This document shows positions 54,108 to 64,000 of a DNA stretch of 64,000 nucleotides, in pieces. Position numbers and translations under genes: made by a program. Origin of the DNA: Morinoia aosen (Eukaryota > Arthropoda > Malacostraca > Amphipoda > Talitridae); the NCBI GenBank assembly GCA_030386875.1, contig CM059568.1, positions 27,026,120 to 27,090,119 of the forward strand, given 5' to 3'. The notes below the pieces were generated by a model. That model was not told the origin of the DNA. It did not search any database and saw only the letters and a program-made list of their open reading frames with translations. The stretch's first letter is position 1. Each line of letters starts with the position of its first letter.

Positions 54108-54807
54108 TTAATTTCTAGATCTTAGGTGTAATCGAACAGTTACTTCTTCACCTCTAGTATTCAGAGCATGTCCATTTTGATCAGTAAGCCAAATTCTCAA
54201 ATCATAGAGTAAAGGTTGATATATCGGTAGATAAATTGGTTTATTTGGATTTTCTACAATTTTATATCCTGGTGGGACGTTTGGGAAAAAGGAATATAAA
54301 ATATTATGCAAAGAACCGTTGAGGTATGAGCCGGTAATTGCGCTACAATGAACGAGTATTGCGATAACAGACATTATGTTCACTATATTTATACTTTCAT
54401 GTTCTCCAACACCTTCTAAGATAATTTCTCCAAATCCTAACATTGTATTTAAAGATTTTTCTTTATTGAAAAATACTTTTAACGTAAATGAATGGAGAAC
54501 AATGACGCATTTCAAAGTATTAGTATTTGCTTTGATTTCAATAAAACCAGCTAATGTTTTTTTGAATGAATTCGTTTATACTTTCTATTTCATAACAACC
54601 TGTTGGAAGTGTAATTACATTTTCAACACCATTTAATTCATAATGAAATTTATTATTATTTTCATCAATGTTAGGAATAGAATGATACATGTCTAACCCA
54701 ACCAGTGCCATTTCGTGAAATTTATTTTTGTTCAATTCTATTGCTGGACTAAAGTTTATACTTATGTCACTTTTTCTTTCACTAATTACAATGCTTTGAG
54801 ATTACAT
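54108..54807 (-). pseudogene. mCP: Polinton minor capsid (penton) protein
   Basis: The frame runs from the motif-borne ATG at 54,807; codon 2 is TAA (54,802-54,804). It then encodes MALVGLDMYHSIPNIDE and NVITLPTGCYEIESINEFI. A frameshift near 54,550 in an A-run moves to the second frame, with TLKVFF, LLYDLRIWLTDQ and VTVRLHLR near the end. GSYLNGSLHNILYSFFPNVP, then PPGYKIVE, is the conserved core. This is the single jelly-roll penton protein that closes fivefold vertices. Confidence 0.8.
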
Positions 54808-55880
54808 TTTTTAAACAATAAATCATCAAACACCTTTACTTCAGCAGTATTTAATAGACCTTGCTTTAAAAGTTCATGCGTAAGTATTTGCAGTTCATTA
54901 AAAACTCCTGTATTTCCAGCGTTAAACGAACCGAACAATAACTGGTGTCTTTTTACAAGATCATTGATGTTAGATGGTAATACAATAATACCTAATCCTG
55001 AAACGTCTGAATCCTCTCTGGGAGGATGGCGAGGAGGTATAGGAGAAGATGTAGGAGAAGGTATAGGAGTAGGAGTTGGTCTAAAAGTAGACCTTCGTGA
55101 CGGGTCGAAAATTGGTGTCTGACTTGCTGAAGGAATTTTGTGTCGACTCAAAATTGACGATTCTACTACTCTTGGGCTGATAGGACTTGGTTCAGGGCTT
55201 GATTCACGACTTGATTCACGACTTGATGGACTTGCTGATCTAATTGTTTCAACTGCAGCTTGAGCTTTTTTCGTTGAACTATTCGATGGAAGGGTTTGAT
55301 AAATTTAGACTATTTCTCACCCCTATTTGCTTTTATGGTACCGTCATCCTTCAAATAAGCATCAGTTGAATACAACATATCATAATAATTATTTTTATCT
55401 TCGTCCCTAAAATCAATAGGATTTTGCTTTGTTAATAATTCCCATAATCCAGTTGTGCCTTCGTATACTTTACCTTCAATTTTCAAATCATTACCCAAAA
55501 TATCTACCTTTTTATTTCCTAGCATAACTTTACTTCCATCCCAACGAATGCCATAAGCTTTGTCATACTCATTTCCCGGCTTCCATGCAAAACGCAAGAA
55601 ATTCAATGCGGCAGGCCCAACTACAGTGTTGGATTCAGAAGATGGCAAAGCTATTTCTTGGATAGATTCAAGTTTTTTCATGAGGTATATCTTTTATTGC
55701 CAACCTAGTTTGTTTAGTTTCGTCAACAATTTTAGATAAAGGTTCAATCAATGGTTTGTAAACTTTTTTAACATCATGGTATAAATCTTGTTCGATTATT
55801 CTATCATTTGTGAATTGCTTTTTCAAACTCTTTGCTAAGTTTAGTAAATCTGATTAAGTTTTGATATCAATCAACGCCAC
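54786..55880 (-). pseudogene. Polinton-associated conserved protein of unknown function
   Basis: The frames follow one another in this order. The N-terminal coil (about 55,853-55,690) has a TAA at 55,854-55,856. A frame at 55,681-55,310 carries VVGPAALNFLRFAW, AYGIRWDGSKVMLGN and YEGTTGLWELL, the signature of a Polinton protein family (DUF8207, from memory). Then come a Ser/Pro/Arg-rich linker with SRESSRESSPEPSP and a proline-threonine tract, and a C-terminal domain with NDLVKRHQLLFGSFNAGNTG. Frameshifts lie near 55,685 and 55,305, with a TAG at 55,310. The start codon is GTG in place of ATG in the motif. Confidence 0.7.
54805..54815 (-). promoter_or_regulatory. Polinton start motif TTTAAAAAATG (minor capsid)
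   Basis: The motif is intact; it lies inside the last codons of the upstream gene, so the two genes overlap by 22 bp. Confidence 0.6.
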
Positions 55881-55888
55881 TTTTTAAA
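55878..55888 (-). promoter_or_regulatory. Start motif with changed start codon (TTTAAAAAGTG)
   Basis: It matches TTTAAAAAATG except that the A of the ATG is G. The frame of the unknown-function protein begins here. Confidence 0.5.
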
Positions 55889-55924
55889 GAGAAAAATTCA
55901 AAAAGACTTTAACTTAATATAAGT

Positions 55925-56998
55925 TCACTCTGAACTGACATTAAGTTCAGTTTCTGAGATCCATGAAGGTTCATCATAACCTTTCCACTTGACCAGAAGT
56001 TTTCCTTTACTCTTCTTGAGAATTTTCTCAATTGCATAAACATCACTAGTATATTTTGATAGCTCTTGTTCATAAAAACTTCCTTTTATTTCTTCACCAT
56101 CCATATCTTATAATCTATAAGTAATTGGTTCAGTAGACAGTATTTCGGATACAATGAATAACTCATTAGTGAAATTTGGTAAATAACCCTTCCGAAAGTC
56201 TTTCCGTTTCTTGCTTATTCTTACTCTATCCCCAATTTTGAGTTTCGGTGATGTGAAAGTTGGTTCGGTTGGAGGGAATAAGTTATCATAAACCTTTTTA
56301 CTGTTCTTTTCCAATGATGCTTGGTTAGGTGTCATTTTTATTGTTCTGTGATAGCTATTATTGTAATTTTGCATTAAATCTTGTAAAACATTCATCCATT
56401 TTTTAGTTTTCATATGTGTAAAATATTTCCACATTTTAGTTTTTAACGTCCTGTTGAAGCGTTCCACAACTTGAGCTTTGGTTTCATTTTCTGAACTAAA
56501 CCACTGAATGTTATGTTTCTTGAATAGTTCTTGAGTGGATTTATTTGTAAACTCTAATCCTTTATCTGTCTGAACTTTAGAAGGAATTCGTATTTTAAAT
56601 AGTTTTTGAAAAGAAGTTTTGATTTCTTCGCCTGTCTTCTTACTTATTGGAATCGCCCATGCATATTTACTGAAAATGTCAATTACTGTTAAAATGTAGT
56701 TTTTTCCTTGATCTTTATAGTTTTGCATGTCAACCAAATCAGCTTGCCATTGATCATCAATTTTTGATACCTTCACCCTTCTCGTTTTGAAATTATGTTT
56801 TATTGGTTTATGTAGAGTGTGAGTTTTTTGACTTTCTAACCAATTTCGTACATGAGTTGAAGATAAGCCGGATTTTTTAACAAGTTGGTTCATTCCAGTA
56901 TAACCGGTCTTTGGATTATAATATAAGTCATTCAAGATTTTATCGCTCACATCAGTGAGCGTGTTAATCCATTTTTTGAAAGGCCGAATCCTGCCCAC
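55925..56998 (-). pseudogene. INT: Polinton RVE-type integrase with chromodomain
   Basis: The N-terminal helical region (YYNPKTGYTGMNQLVKKSG) is followed by the DDE core: Asp in QADLVDMQ, Asp in VQTDKGLEF, Glu in QVVERFNRTLK. An SH3-like segment (LKIGDRVRISKKRKDF) comes next. A TAA at 56,108-56,110 then breaks the frame just before a chromodomain (VYAIEKILKKSKGK, LLVKWKGYDEPSW) that ends at 55,925. The frame begins at GTG and overlaps the PLA2 gene by 52 bp. It would integrate the linear element; the chromodomain would guide it to chromatin. Confidence 0.9.
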
Positions 56999-57471
56999 GA
57001 CTTACCTGCCATAATTGCGTTAACTAATTTAGCATCTTGTCGAACGTATTCTGATTCATTTGGATCAGTTGCAATTTCAGCGGCTCTTTTTGCTAGAATA
57101 TCATCAGCATAATTTCTGTCTTTCGTTGTTGGATGTTGTGAATAAAATATGTCATGATTCTTACAAGCCTGATCGAGTGAGTTAACTCCTCGATAACCTT
57201 CTTGAATTCGCTTCTGCACCTTAGTTCCTGGACCGCAAAATGAGTAGGTATGTTTATTGTTGAATGAACCGTTCGGGACTTGTTCAGATTGAATATTAGA
57301 TGGTAATTTCAAATGCATTTCAGGTAATGGAAGTTTTCTAAGCAATGTATTTACAATACCCTTTCCAGTTTTTTCTTCATTAACTATTGATTTTGAATCA
57401 CTCAAATACTGTTCATTTTCAACAGATAATAAATCTTGGTTATAGAAGTCATTATTGTTGTAGATAATCAT
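56947..57471 (-). CDS. Polinton PLA2-like protein
   Basis: A 174-codon intact frame starts on TATAAAAAATG. A low-complexity N-terminus is followed by a phospholipase A2 core: a calcium-loop-like YSFCGPGTKV and the catalytic His-Asp motif in LDQACKNHDIFYS, then RNYADDILAKRA. This is the short PLA2 type also seen in parvovirus capsid N-termini and in other Polintons, where it helps particles leave endosomes. That role is inferred from the family. It is one of the few undamaged genes in the element. Confidence 0.85.
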   Translation of the reverse strand: MIIYNNNDFYNQDLLSVENEQYLSDSKSIVNEEKTGKGIVNTLLRKLPLPEMHLKLPSNIQSEQVPNGSFNNKHTYSFCGPGTKVQKRIQEGYRGVNSLDQACKNHDIFYSQHPTTKDRNYADDILAKRAAEIATDPNESEYVRQDAKLVNAIMAGKSWAGFGLSKNGLTRSLM

Positions 57472-57479
57472 TTTTTATA
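57469..57479 (-). promoter_or_regulatory. Polinton start motif TATAAAAAATG (PLA2 gene)
   Basis: The motif overlaps the last codons of PolB (stop at 57,475). Confidence 0.6.
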
Positions 57480-60400
57480 CTTTATTTATTGAATATATTT
57501 TATAGTGATGTAATGCTAGTGTGTTGATACCATCTGGTAATATATGTCGCTTGTCATCATTACCATTTAATGCAATCTTATTTATTTCTTTAGTATAAAA
57601 TTCGTGGTTAACACTTTGGATATTATACATCGTTTTGTATATTGTTTCATTATTCAATGCTCTCTTATATTCATCCATTGTGATATTGTGCTCAGTTATG
57701 TTCTTACTTACACCTTTTGCTTTCTTACTCACGGAATTTTTCGTTTTGTAAAAATATAGTTTTGCTCTGAGACCGACGAATTCTTCAATTGGTATTCCAC
57801 ACGTTTCGTCTTTCATTTTCCCAATCACTTTCATATTTTTAGTTGAATATAGGAAGTGTTCTTTAGATTAGTTTGATGTATCATACAAGTCTTTATTTCT
57901 TTCCATATCTTTGTACAAATCTTTTGTTTCGATGTCATAACATAATGAATCTGTATCTGTAAACAACAACTTTGCCTTATTACCATATTTCTTTTTAATA
58001 TGATTATAATGGAAATCATAAATTAATGTTTTACTTATATCCAATACAGATAACCCTACGTAGATTGGTTTATCAAATTTCAGTCTTTGTTTTTGCATAT
58101 GACATGCTATCAAATTTTCTGAGAATATTTTAAAACTGGTAAAGTTTTGTTTGTTTGCTAATTTAATTAATTCTTTCTCTGACTTTACTAAACACACATC
58201 TACTCTATTTCTAATATTTTCCATTGTTTTACCAAATACTGAATTGTTCATCAGCTTGTAGAAATCTTTTTCAAATTCAGATTTAGCTTGCTGACGCATT
58301 TTTGTATTGATATCAATATATGATTTCATCCATGGACTTTCATCAAACTCTAATATTCTGTGAATTTTCTCCAACTTCAATCCTAGATCTAGATATTGTG
58401 TTAGAGATTTAAGATGTACAACATATTTTTCTCGTTTTCCAAGATGTGGAACTAATTTATATACATCGTTTACTTTGATGGTTTCTGGAGCTAATGGTAA
58501 ATCATTATGTAGAGCATGTAAGTCTTTCGGATAACTTAAATCAACTTCTAACATATAACCTTTATCTGCTTTGAGCTTCGACTTTGGATCTTTCCATTTA
58601 AAGTTTCCAGTAGGTAATGATCGACACATAGCCCAGCCGTAAAGATTATTTGCATCTATGTATGTGATAAAACTATTTGGTTTTCCTTTATCGAATGTTT
58701 CTGGAATATATGGATTGTTTGCTTTTGCATATCGTGTTGATATTGTAGAAATCCCACCTCTTATTCCTTTTTCAATGAATAGGAGCTTATCAGGATCTTC
58801 AAACAAGTCCAATTCTATTTTTGTATGTTTCAGTAGAGCATCGAAAGACAATCCTGGAGCTGTAAAATAATGTGCTGGATCTAGAGAATAAGTTTTCATG
58901 CATGTTAGTCTAAATTGTTCAAATACTTCTGCTAATAATAATGTATCGACTTTTAGATATAAATTATGGTAATCTTTGAATGTTCTACAATTAAAAGCTC
59001 TCCACACTTTGAGTGCATGCTGATATTCATCTTCTGAAATATTTTTATTATTTAATCTACTGTAGAATTCACTTTTAGCTGGTAAACTATTACAGTTCAT
59101 TTTTTCATAACTATTTACATATTCATACGGATAAATACCTTTTTTGTTGATCAACTCTAATTGTTGTTCATTGAGAAAGAACTTCGATAATTCTTTGTGC
59201 TCAGATAAATTCTTCGAAAGTTTATCTAGAGACGAAGGTAAAAACCTGTAGCTGTCTAAGAACCGTAAGTCTCTGGTGATATCTTTAATTTTTCCTGTAA
59301 GTTTACATACATAAGAATCTAATTTTATGGTTTGTGTAAAACTAATATATTCTTCATCTGTTTGTGGAATAACGTTCAATTTTCCGGATATATTTCCCAA
59401 GTCTTTCACGAACAAATGAGCATCGTAATTAGACAGATTATGTAAAAACACCGGTATAAAATTTGAATTTCTAATTTTTAAATTACATTTTAAATGAGCT
59501 GGACCTCTGTAATGACCTGTCAAATGATTGTGGTCTCTAACTTTATAGTTATCTTCCGTAAATTCTCCACCACATACATAGCATCTTGTGGCTTCTATAT
59601 ATTTCGAATTTATCTGATGGTAAATACATTTTCTTATTTATTTTCAACAGACTATAAATTCTCTTGGTTTCTTTTTCTAAATATTCTACAAACTTTTGGG
59701 AAGCATCTGTACCATTATATATTTCTAAACGGGAATATTCATCTGCTTCAGATTTTGTATAGCAACAAAATGAATTAGGATTGTGCTTCTGAATGTTCAT
59801 GGTGTAACTTGAGTTTTGATTTGGTTGACACGTATCTATTTTTCCAAACGTTGATTCGAAATCAGCATAAATTGCGAAAGCATGCATAATTGTTTTTTGG
59901 TAATGTTTAAATTTCAATTTACCTCCTTCAAGAACATACTTTGTTGGAGTGTGAACTGAACAATCATTAATGTGGTTTGTTAATAAACATTCTTTTGTGA
60001 ATGGCCATAAACAGTATGGACAGACATGTTTTTTATGACCATCTTTAGTTTGCATAAATGGACTTAATGACTTCATTAATACATAATGACTTTTATTTTC
60101 ATCTGTTAACAATAAAAGTGATATAACATCGTCATTTTTTACCTTTTTTATTCTCAGAGGACATAATTCTTTCAAGTAATTGAGGTTGTAAACATTTATT
60201 GACACATTATTGTTTCTCTCAAATTTATCGATATCTTTAAGTTTCACTGGAAATGTTATGTCTCTGAAATTTAACTTTTCAGCTTCAGTTTTTAATCTTT
60301 TAGATATTCTATTGCCGTTTTTCTCATCTCGGCAATAATATCTCGCTACACTCCACATAAAGCATTTATTATCGGTATTTTTAATATTAATTAGTTTATA

Positions 60401-61253
60401 AGTCGACTTTTGAAACTTTTCAGGTAATTCTATATAACTAGAACCTTTGATAGGTTTGTATTCAATGATTTTTACATTGAAGTCTAATAATTTATCTGTT
60501 ATCCAGCCAGAGGAGTTTTTTGTATATTCTTCAATCTTTCTAATAGCTTCTTTATACAGATCATCAATGTTTGTGAAGTTTTTCGATATGCCTACAAACT
60601 TACCTGTATTCATCCATGCTGTTGAATATACCTTTTTCATTTTTTTCTTTGTTTTTATAAAATTGAACTAAAATTGCCAATTGTATCTTCATATTATCAA
60701 ACTTTTGCTCTCCCAAAATTGATCTCACAACCGGTGTCATATTCGTCATGAAAACTGTCGGATCAATAACTGATATATCAGAGAACATATATTCCAGGCA
60801 TTTTTCATTTATAGCACATTTTTTTCCTTTGAAATTACAGCCATAAACGTTTCTAAAATGCTTCTTTGATTTCTTATGCTGTTGTAGATTTTTTACTTCA
60901 ACTTTACATATCTTACATACCTTTTCCTCAAAATATGAATCGGAAATTAATTCTTGATTTATGTTTTTAATATGCCTAGTAGATTTTAGATGTGTTTTTA
61001 GATTAGAGACATTTATATTACATATATTACAGAAATCTTTGTTTTCATCAAAATACAGATCCGAGATTAATAGTTTACTCACGTTTTTATCGTGTTTCAT
61101 GCTTTTCTCATGTCTTCTCAAGTTTATGATGTAAATATTACATATATTACAAAAATTATTACTTGAAGTCATCTGCACTGAAATTTTCTTTAAATTATTA
61201 TGCCTTTTCGTATTCTTAGTATTAGATAGATGTGATACATTAAATGATTCCAT
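57475..61253 (-). pseudogene. PolB: Polinton protein-primed DNA polymerase B
   Basis: Four pieces form one gene. The N-terminus (61,253-60,600) has three C2H2 fingers (FCNICNIYIINLRRHEKSMKH and two similar). The second piece (60,640-59,549) has a CPYC finger and exonuclease motif I, YADFEST. The third (59,523-57,868) has exonuclease motif NLSNYDAHLF and polymerase motifs DANNLYGWAM, KLMNNSVFGKTMEN and FTDTDSLCYD. The last (to 57,475) is the thumb end. Lesions are a frameshift in an A-run near 60,645, a frameshift near 59,600, and a TAA at 57,868-57,870. No TWTAAAAAATG motif precedes the ATG. Confidence 0.93.
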
Positions 61254-61420
61254 TTTGAATAAATTATTTTCTCAGTATATTTTAAAAATTTCAATGTTTT
61301 TTCCAATGTAAATTTTAAAATATTCTGAAAATTTATATTAATCAAAATGAAAAGCAATATTCCATATGAAGTTATAGATGCTCAAAAATTTGCAAACTCG
61401 ATGTATTTACTTTATTTACA

Positions 61421-61766
61421 ACCAAAGGTAGCTCCTTCTCTCGTTATTGACTAACGAGACAACCATAAAAAGAAAAACACATTGAAGAAATAAACTTAAT
61501 AAAATGGAAGATATTATTACAGGTATTCAAAGAGAAGTTGTTCTCAATACTGCAAAAATAAATCAATTGCAATTAGATGTTGATCAAATTCAAAATGATG
61601 TCGAATTAAATAGGGAAGTTATAACTCAATTAGAGTCAGATATCATTCACCTTGAAACATTAATCAGTAACGATTCTTATGACACCAAAGGTAGCTTTTT
61701 CTCTCGTAATTGCCCAACGAGACAACCAATAAGAAAGAAAAATACATTGAAGAATTGAACTTAATG
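61421..61766 (+). repeat. 80-bp direct repeat flanking a small ORF
   Basis: CCAAAGGTAGCTCCTTCTCT at 61,421-61,500 returns diverged at 61,686-61,766, including ACGAGACAACCA and the ACATTGAAGAA...AACTTAAT end. The second copy overlaps the 3' part of the small coiled-coil ORF, so one copy lies just before its start and one at its end. Confidence 0.7.
61504..61758 (+). CDS. Small coiled-coil ORF in the Polinton
   Basis: 84 codons with ATG at 61,504. Heptads run through KINQLQLDVDQIQNDVELNR and VITQLESDIIHLETLI. The last 25 residues come from the repeated segment. It sits between the divergent PolB and ATPase genes. The function is unknown; a short remnant of a fibre-like protein is possible. Confidence 0.45.
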   Translation: MEDIITGIQREVVLNTAKINQLQLDVDQIQNDVELNREVITQLESDIIHLETLISNDSYDTKGSFFSRNCPTRQPIRKKNTLKN

Positions 61767-61856
61767 AAGTAGCAAATTTAAAAAAACAATGTTTACAATT
61801 GCTACAAACAGAAAATAAATTTTGGAAAGTCAGTTGTATTTTATTAGTTAAATAAA

Positions 61857-62438
61857 ATGGTGTATATGTGGAAAGACAGTAAAAGAAATAATCAAAAGAA
61901 TCACTTCATTTTTCCTTCTCCTGGCTGGAGATGTCTCATCGTAGGGAGATCAAACTGTGGTAAAACTTCTTTATTAATAAAGCTTCTGTTAGAAAAATTT
62001 GTCGATTTTAATCATCTTTTTCTGTACAGTAAATCAATACATCTACCAGAATATAAATTGTTAAAGAATGCTTTTGATAAAGGCTATAACCAATCTGAAA
62101 TAATTGAATTATTTGAAAAGGGCAATGGTAATATTGACGATTTCCTTGAGAATTTACCTATTAAAAAAAACTCAAAATCTAAAATTGAATATTTTCAAGA
62201 TATGACAACTATTCCTGACCCAAGTGACGTAGATTCAAAAAAGAAAAATCTTTTTATTTTCGACGATATAGCAACTGAAAGAGATCAAAGTCCAGCTGAT
62301 AGCTTTTACACTAGAGGTAGACACAACAACTGCTGTTCAATTTACTTATCACAAAATTATTATTTATTACCGAGACAAACAATTAGAACAAATGCTAACG
62401 TTCTAATTCTTTTTGGTTCAGACTCAACTGAGTGTTGA
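61857..62438 (+). pseudogene. ATP: Polinton packaging ATPase (A32/HerA type), truncated
   Basis: ATG at 61,857. Walker A is GRSNCGKTSLL, Walker B is KKNLFIFDDIA, and a sensor-like stretch SIYLSQNYY follows. The family normally continues for 60 or more residues; here TGA comes soon after LILFGSDSTEC. Downstream the same frame stays open only to 62,525. The protein would pump the genome into capsids. It is divergent to the main gene block and lacks the structural-gene start motif. Confidence 0.88.
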
Positions 62439-62529
62439 GGAAAGTTTATACATATTAATCAAGGCAATGTAGTTTTTTTCCAAAAACCTCTGAATTTCCT
62501 CACTCGCCCTCTAGGAAATGAATAAATTT

Positions 62530-62815
62530 GATTACTTTACGATCAACTTTATGAGTTGTTGTTGAGTGAATGTGATTGCAACGAATTCTCTGAGAAGCAT
62601 ATGTGATGTAACAAGATTGGATAAAATCCGTTATGAAAAGATATGACGAAGGTCATGTGTGAGGAAAGCCAGAAAGTCATCAGTGAGAGTGGATCGAAGT
62701 GTTAGGTTAGATTGAGCATGTGGAAAGAATGGCTGAAGCGCGTAAATGGATGGGAAATGAAATGAAAAATAGACAATTATCCTAGGGATAAGTAAACATA
62801 TTATTGCATACCTTG
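62530..62815. other. No recognisable gene; expected Polinton right end
   Basis: The right terminal repeat should lie near here but was not identified. Confidence 0.4.
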
Positions 62816-62819
62816 CAGC

Positions 62820-63340
62820 ATGGCAGAAGATCGCGCACCGAGTGAGGAAGAGCCAACGACACCACCGAGAAAAAAAAGAAAGCTCCACGTGAAAGCTAAA
62901 AACTACCAGCAGAAATTTAAAGATTTCTGCACATCGGAACCTGAGATAGAGGGATGGTTAGCCAAGTCCTCAAAAACAACAGAGCAAAAGGATGTGGCAT
63001 ATTGTAAGATTTGCTGAACCGATATTACTTGTGAGAAATCGGAGATCAAGCGTCACGTGCTCTCAACGATCCATGGTGGCAAAGAACACCCCATCAATTG
63101 CCAGCTACGTGCTATTCAATGATCCTTTCGAAAATCGTGCTCGTAAAGTGGAACTGCAAGTTTGTGCATTTTTAGATAAGCTCCACCTAGGCCCTACCTA
63201 TCTCATTGTGTGAGCCTCTTTTAGTTTGATGAAAACAATGTTCCCAGATCAGGAGTCGCTGAAAAAGGTGCACCTTGGAAAACAGCGGGCATCAAACACA
63301 ACTCGGCAGGTAATTGGGAAAACATCTTGTACGTGATATC
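62820..63340 (+). pseudogene. hAT transposase N-terminus (BED-type finger), decayed
   Basis: ATG at 62,820. A basic tract (PPRKKRKLHVKAK) precedes FKDFCTSEPEIEGWL and a zinc finger whose first pair is YCKIC. TGA at 63,015-63,017 breaks it directly after, and the His pair follows in frame (EIKRHVLSTIH). After a frameshift near 63,115 come ARKVELQVCAFLDKLHL and MFPDQESLKKVHLGKQRAS, both typical of hAT-type element proteins of arthropods. The catalytic part is missing. Confidence 0.65.
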
Positions 63341-64000
63341 GCCTGGAATACCAAACCAGCATTCTAAAGTCCTTCAACTGGCCTTACCTCCTGACGCTCA
63401 TGCAGTATGTAACACAGTGCTAATTCAAACTGACGGAGCACTGGAAAACAGTCCATTTACCTTTTAGTTAATTTATAGATCTTAGGCCAGGATTAGCTGT
63501 TTTCGGGTAATCTGGGGTAATCAACACCCTCCAGCTAGGGTAATTAGAGTCGCCTCGCGTGGAAACCCTGCAGAACTCATGACTCCAGAAGACACCTCAG
63601 TTACACTCCAGCTGTCGAGTAGGTTGTAGCGTCACCCGGCGCTCTTAATGAAATTTTGTTCATTTTTGTAGGTATGACACCGTTCGTGTTTATTGACGTA
63701 GCGACTTGGTTTAGGGCTCATTTTATTAGTAATGAGAATTATAGGATGTACAACAATCTCTATTTACTACATTTTGATTTATTTTTTATTTCGTGGAAAT
63801 CAATTGGCTTAGCTTATAAAGCTCACTGATAAGTGCCCCCTAAAATCTTTCTTTTCAAAATAACTCGTTTTCTATGCAAAAATTCGAAGGTTTTTGGTGA
63901 TTAAAAACGTTTTTAAATCCCAATTTAAACACGTGGTGCAATTTTCAGAATACTCTGCCCCATTGAGAAAAAATGAGCCCCCCGTCTCCAAAAATGAGCC
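63341..64000. other. No recognisable gene
   Basis: I see no supported feature in the last 660 bases. Confidence 0.4.

Larger units (their letters stand above)
42048..62525. mobile_element. Degenerate Polinton/Maverick element
   Basis: All hallmark genes are present: protein-primed DNA polymerase B, RVE integrase, adenain-like protease, double jelly-roll major capsid, minor capsid and FtsK/HerA-type ATPase, plus PLA2-like and fibre-like proteins. Without the 7.86-kb insertion at 45,350-53,204 the span is about 12.6 kb. Most genes are on the minus strand; the ATPase is on the plus strand at the far end. Nearly every gene carries at least one disabling change, so this is an old endogenous copy. 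The terminal repeats and 6-bp target duplication were not found, so the limits given are those of the coding part. Confidence 0.92.

Noticed and set aside
42048..57870. Reassigned UAA codon in the Polinton, because most in-frame stops are TAA
   Set aside because: Genuine gene ends such as PolB and major capsid also use TAA, and frameshifts and lost starts coexist, so decay explains it.
41000..62700. Polinton terminal inverted repeats and 6-bp target duplication
   Set aside because: I compared both flanks by eye and found no convincing match.

Overview
This window reads as nuclear DNA of an arthropod, most likely an insect. It is AT-rich, has no operons, shows GT-AG spliced exons, and carries an arthropod set of mobile elements: Polinton/Maverick, CR1-like LINEs, Gypsy, hAT, mariner-like remnants and tRNA-derived SINEs. 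Almost everything that can be recognised is mobile-element DNA. The only host-like gene is a partial multi-exon gene on the minus strand between about 23.4 and 30.1 kb.

Region 1-17,150 is one large, old palindrome. Its arms total about 3.3 to 3.7 kb and the tip lies near 8,511-8,555. Three elements have inserted asymmetrically, each flanked by a target-site duplication and each with an empty counterpart site in the other arm: a 5.18-kb non-coding LTR element (1,691-6,870), a 2.41-kb internally deleted Gypsy element (8,802-11,214), and a 2.49-kb hAT-like non-autonomous element (12,235-14,720) that holds two tRNA-derived SINEs. The arms also carry a roughly 21-bp minisatellite. Region 17-32 kb is mostly unrecognised AT-rich sequence. 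It holds four phase-compatible exons of an unknown gene, remnants of LINE, mariner-like and other element genes, and a two-copy higher-order minisatellite.

Region 32.6-38.3 kb is a nearly intact CR1-like LINE on the minus strand. ORF1 (SGNH-like region plus an OTU-type cysteine protease domain) and ORF2 (endonuclease plus reverse transcriptase) are in the same frame, separated by a single UGA followed by CUA, a known leaky stop context. A decayed relative lies at about 39.6-40.5 kb.

Region 42.0-62.5 kb is a Polinton. A minus-strand block runs PolB, PLA2-like protein, integrase, a Polinton-associated unknown protein, minor capsid, major capsid, zinc-ribbon/membrane protein, protease and two coiled-coil fibre-like proteins; a packaging ATPase points the other way at the far end. 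The copy is dead: nonsense codons, frameshifts (several in A-runs), lost start codons, and a 7.86-kb Harbinger-like insertion in the major capsid gene. That insertion itself contains a MITE-like palindrome and a plus-strand CR1-like LINE. Seven structural-type genes start on the same 11-bp motif, TWTAAAAAATG, which PolB, integrase and ATPase lack. This suggests a shared late-type promoter or leader. The window ends with the decayed N-terminus of a hAT transposase.
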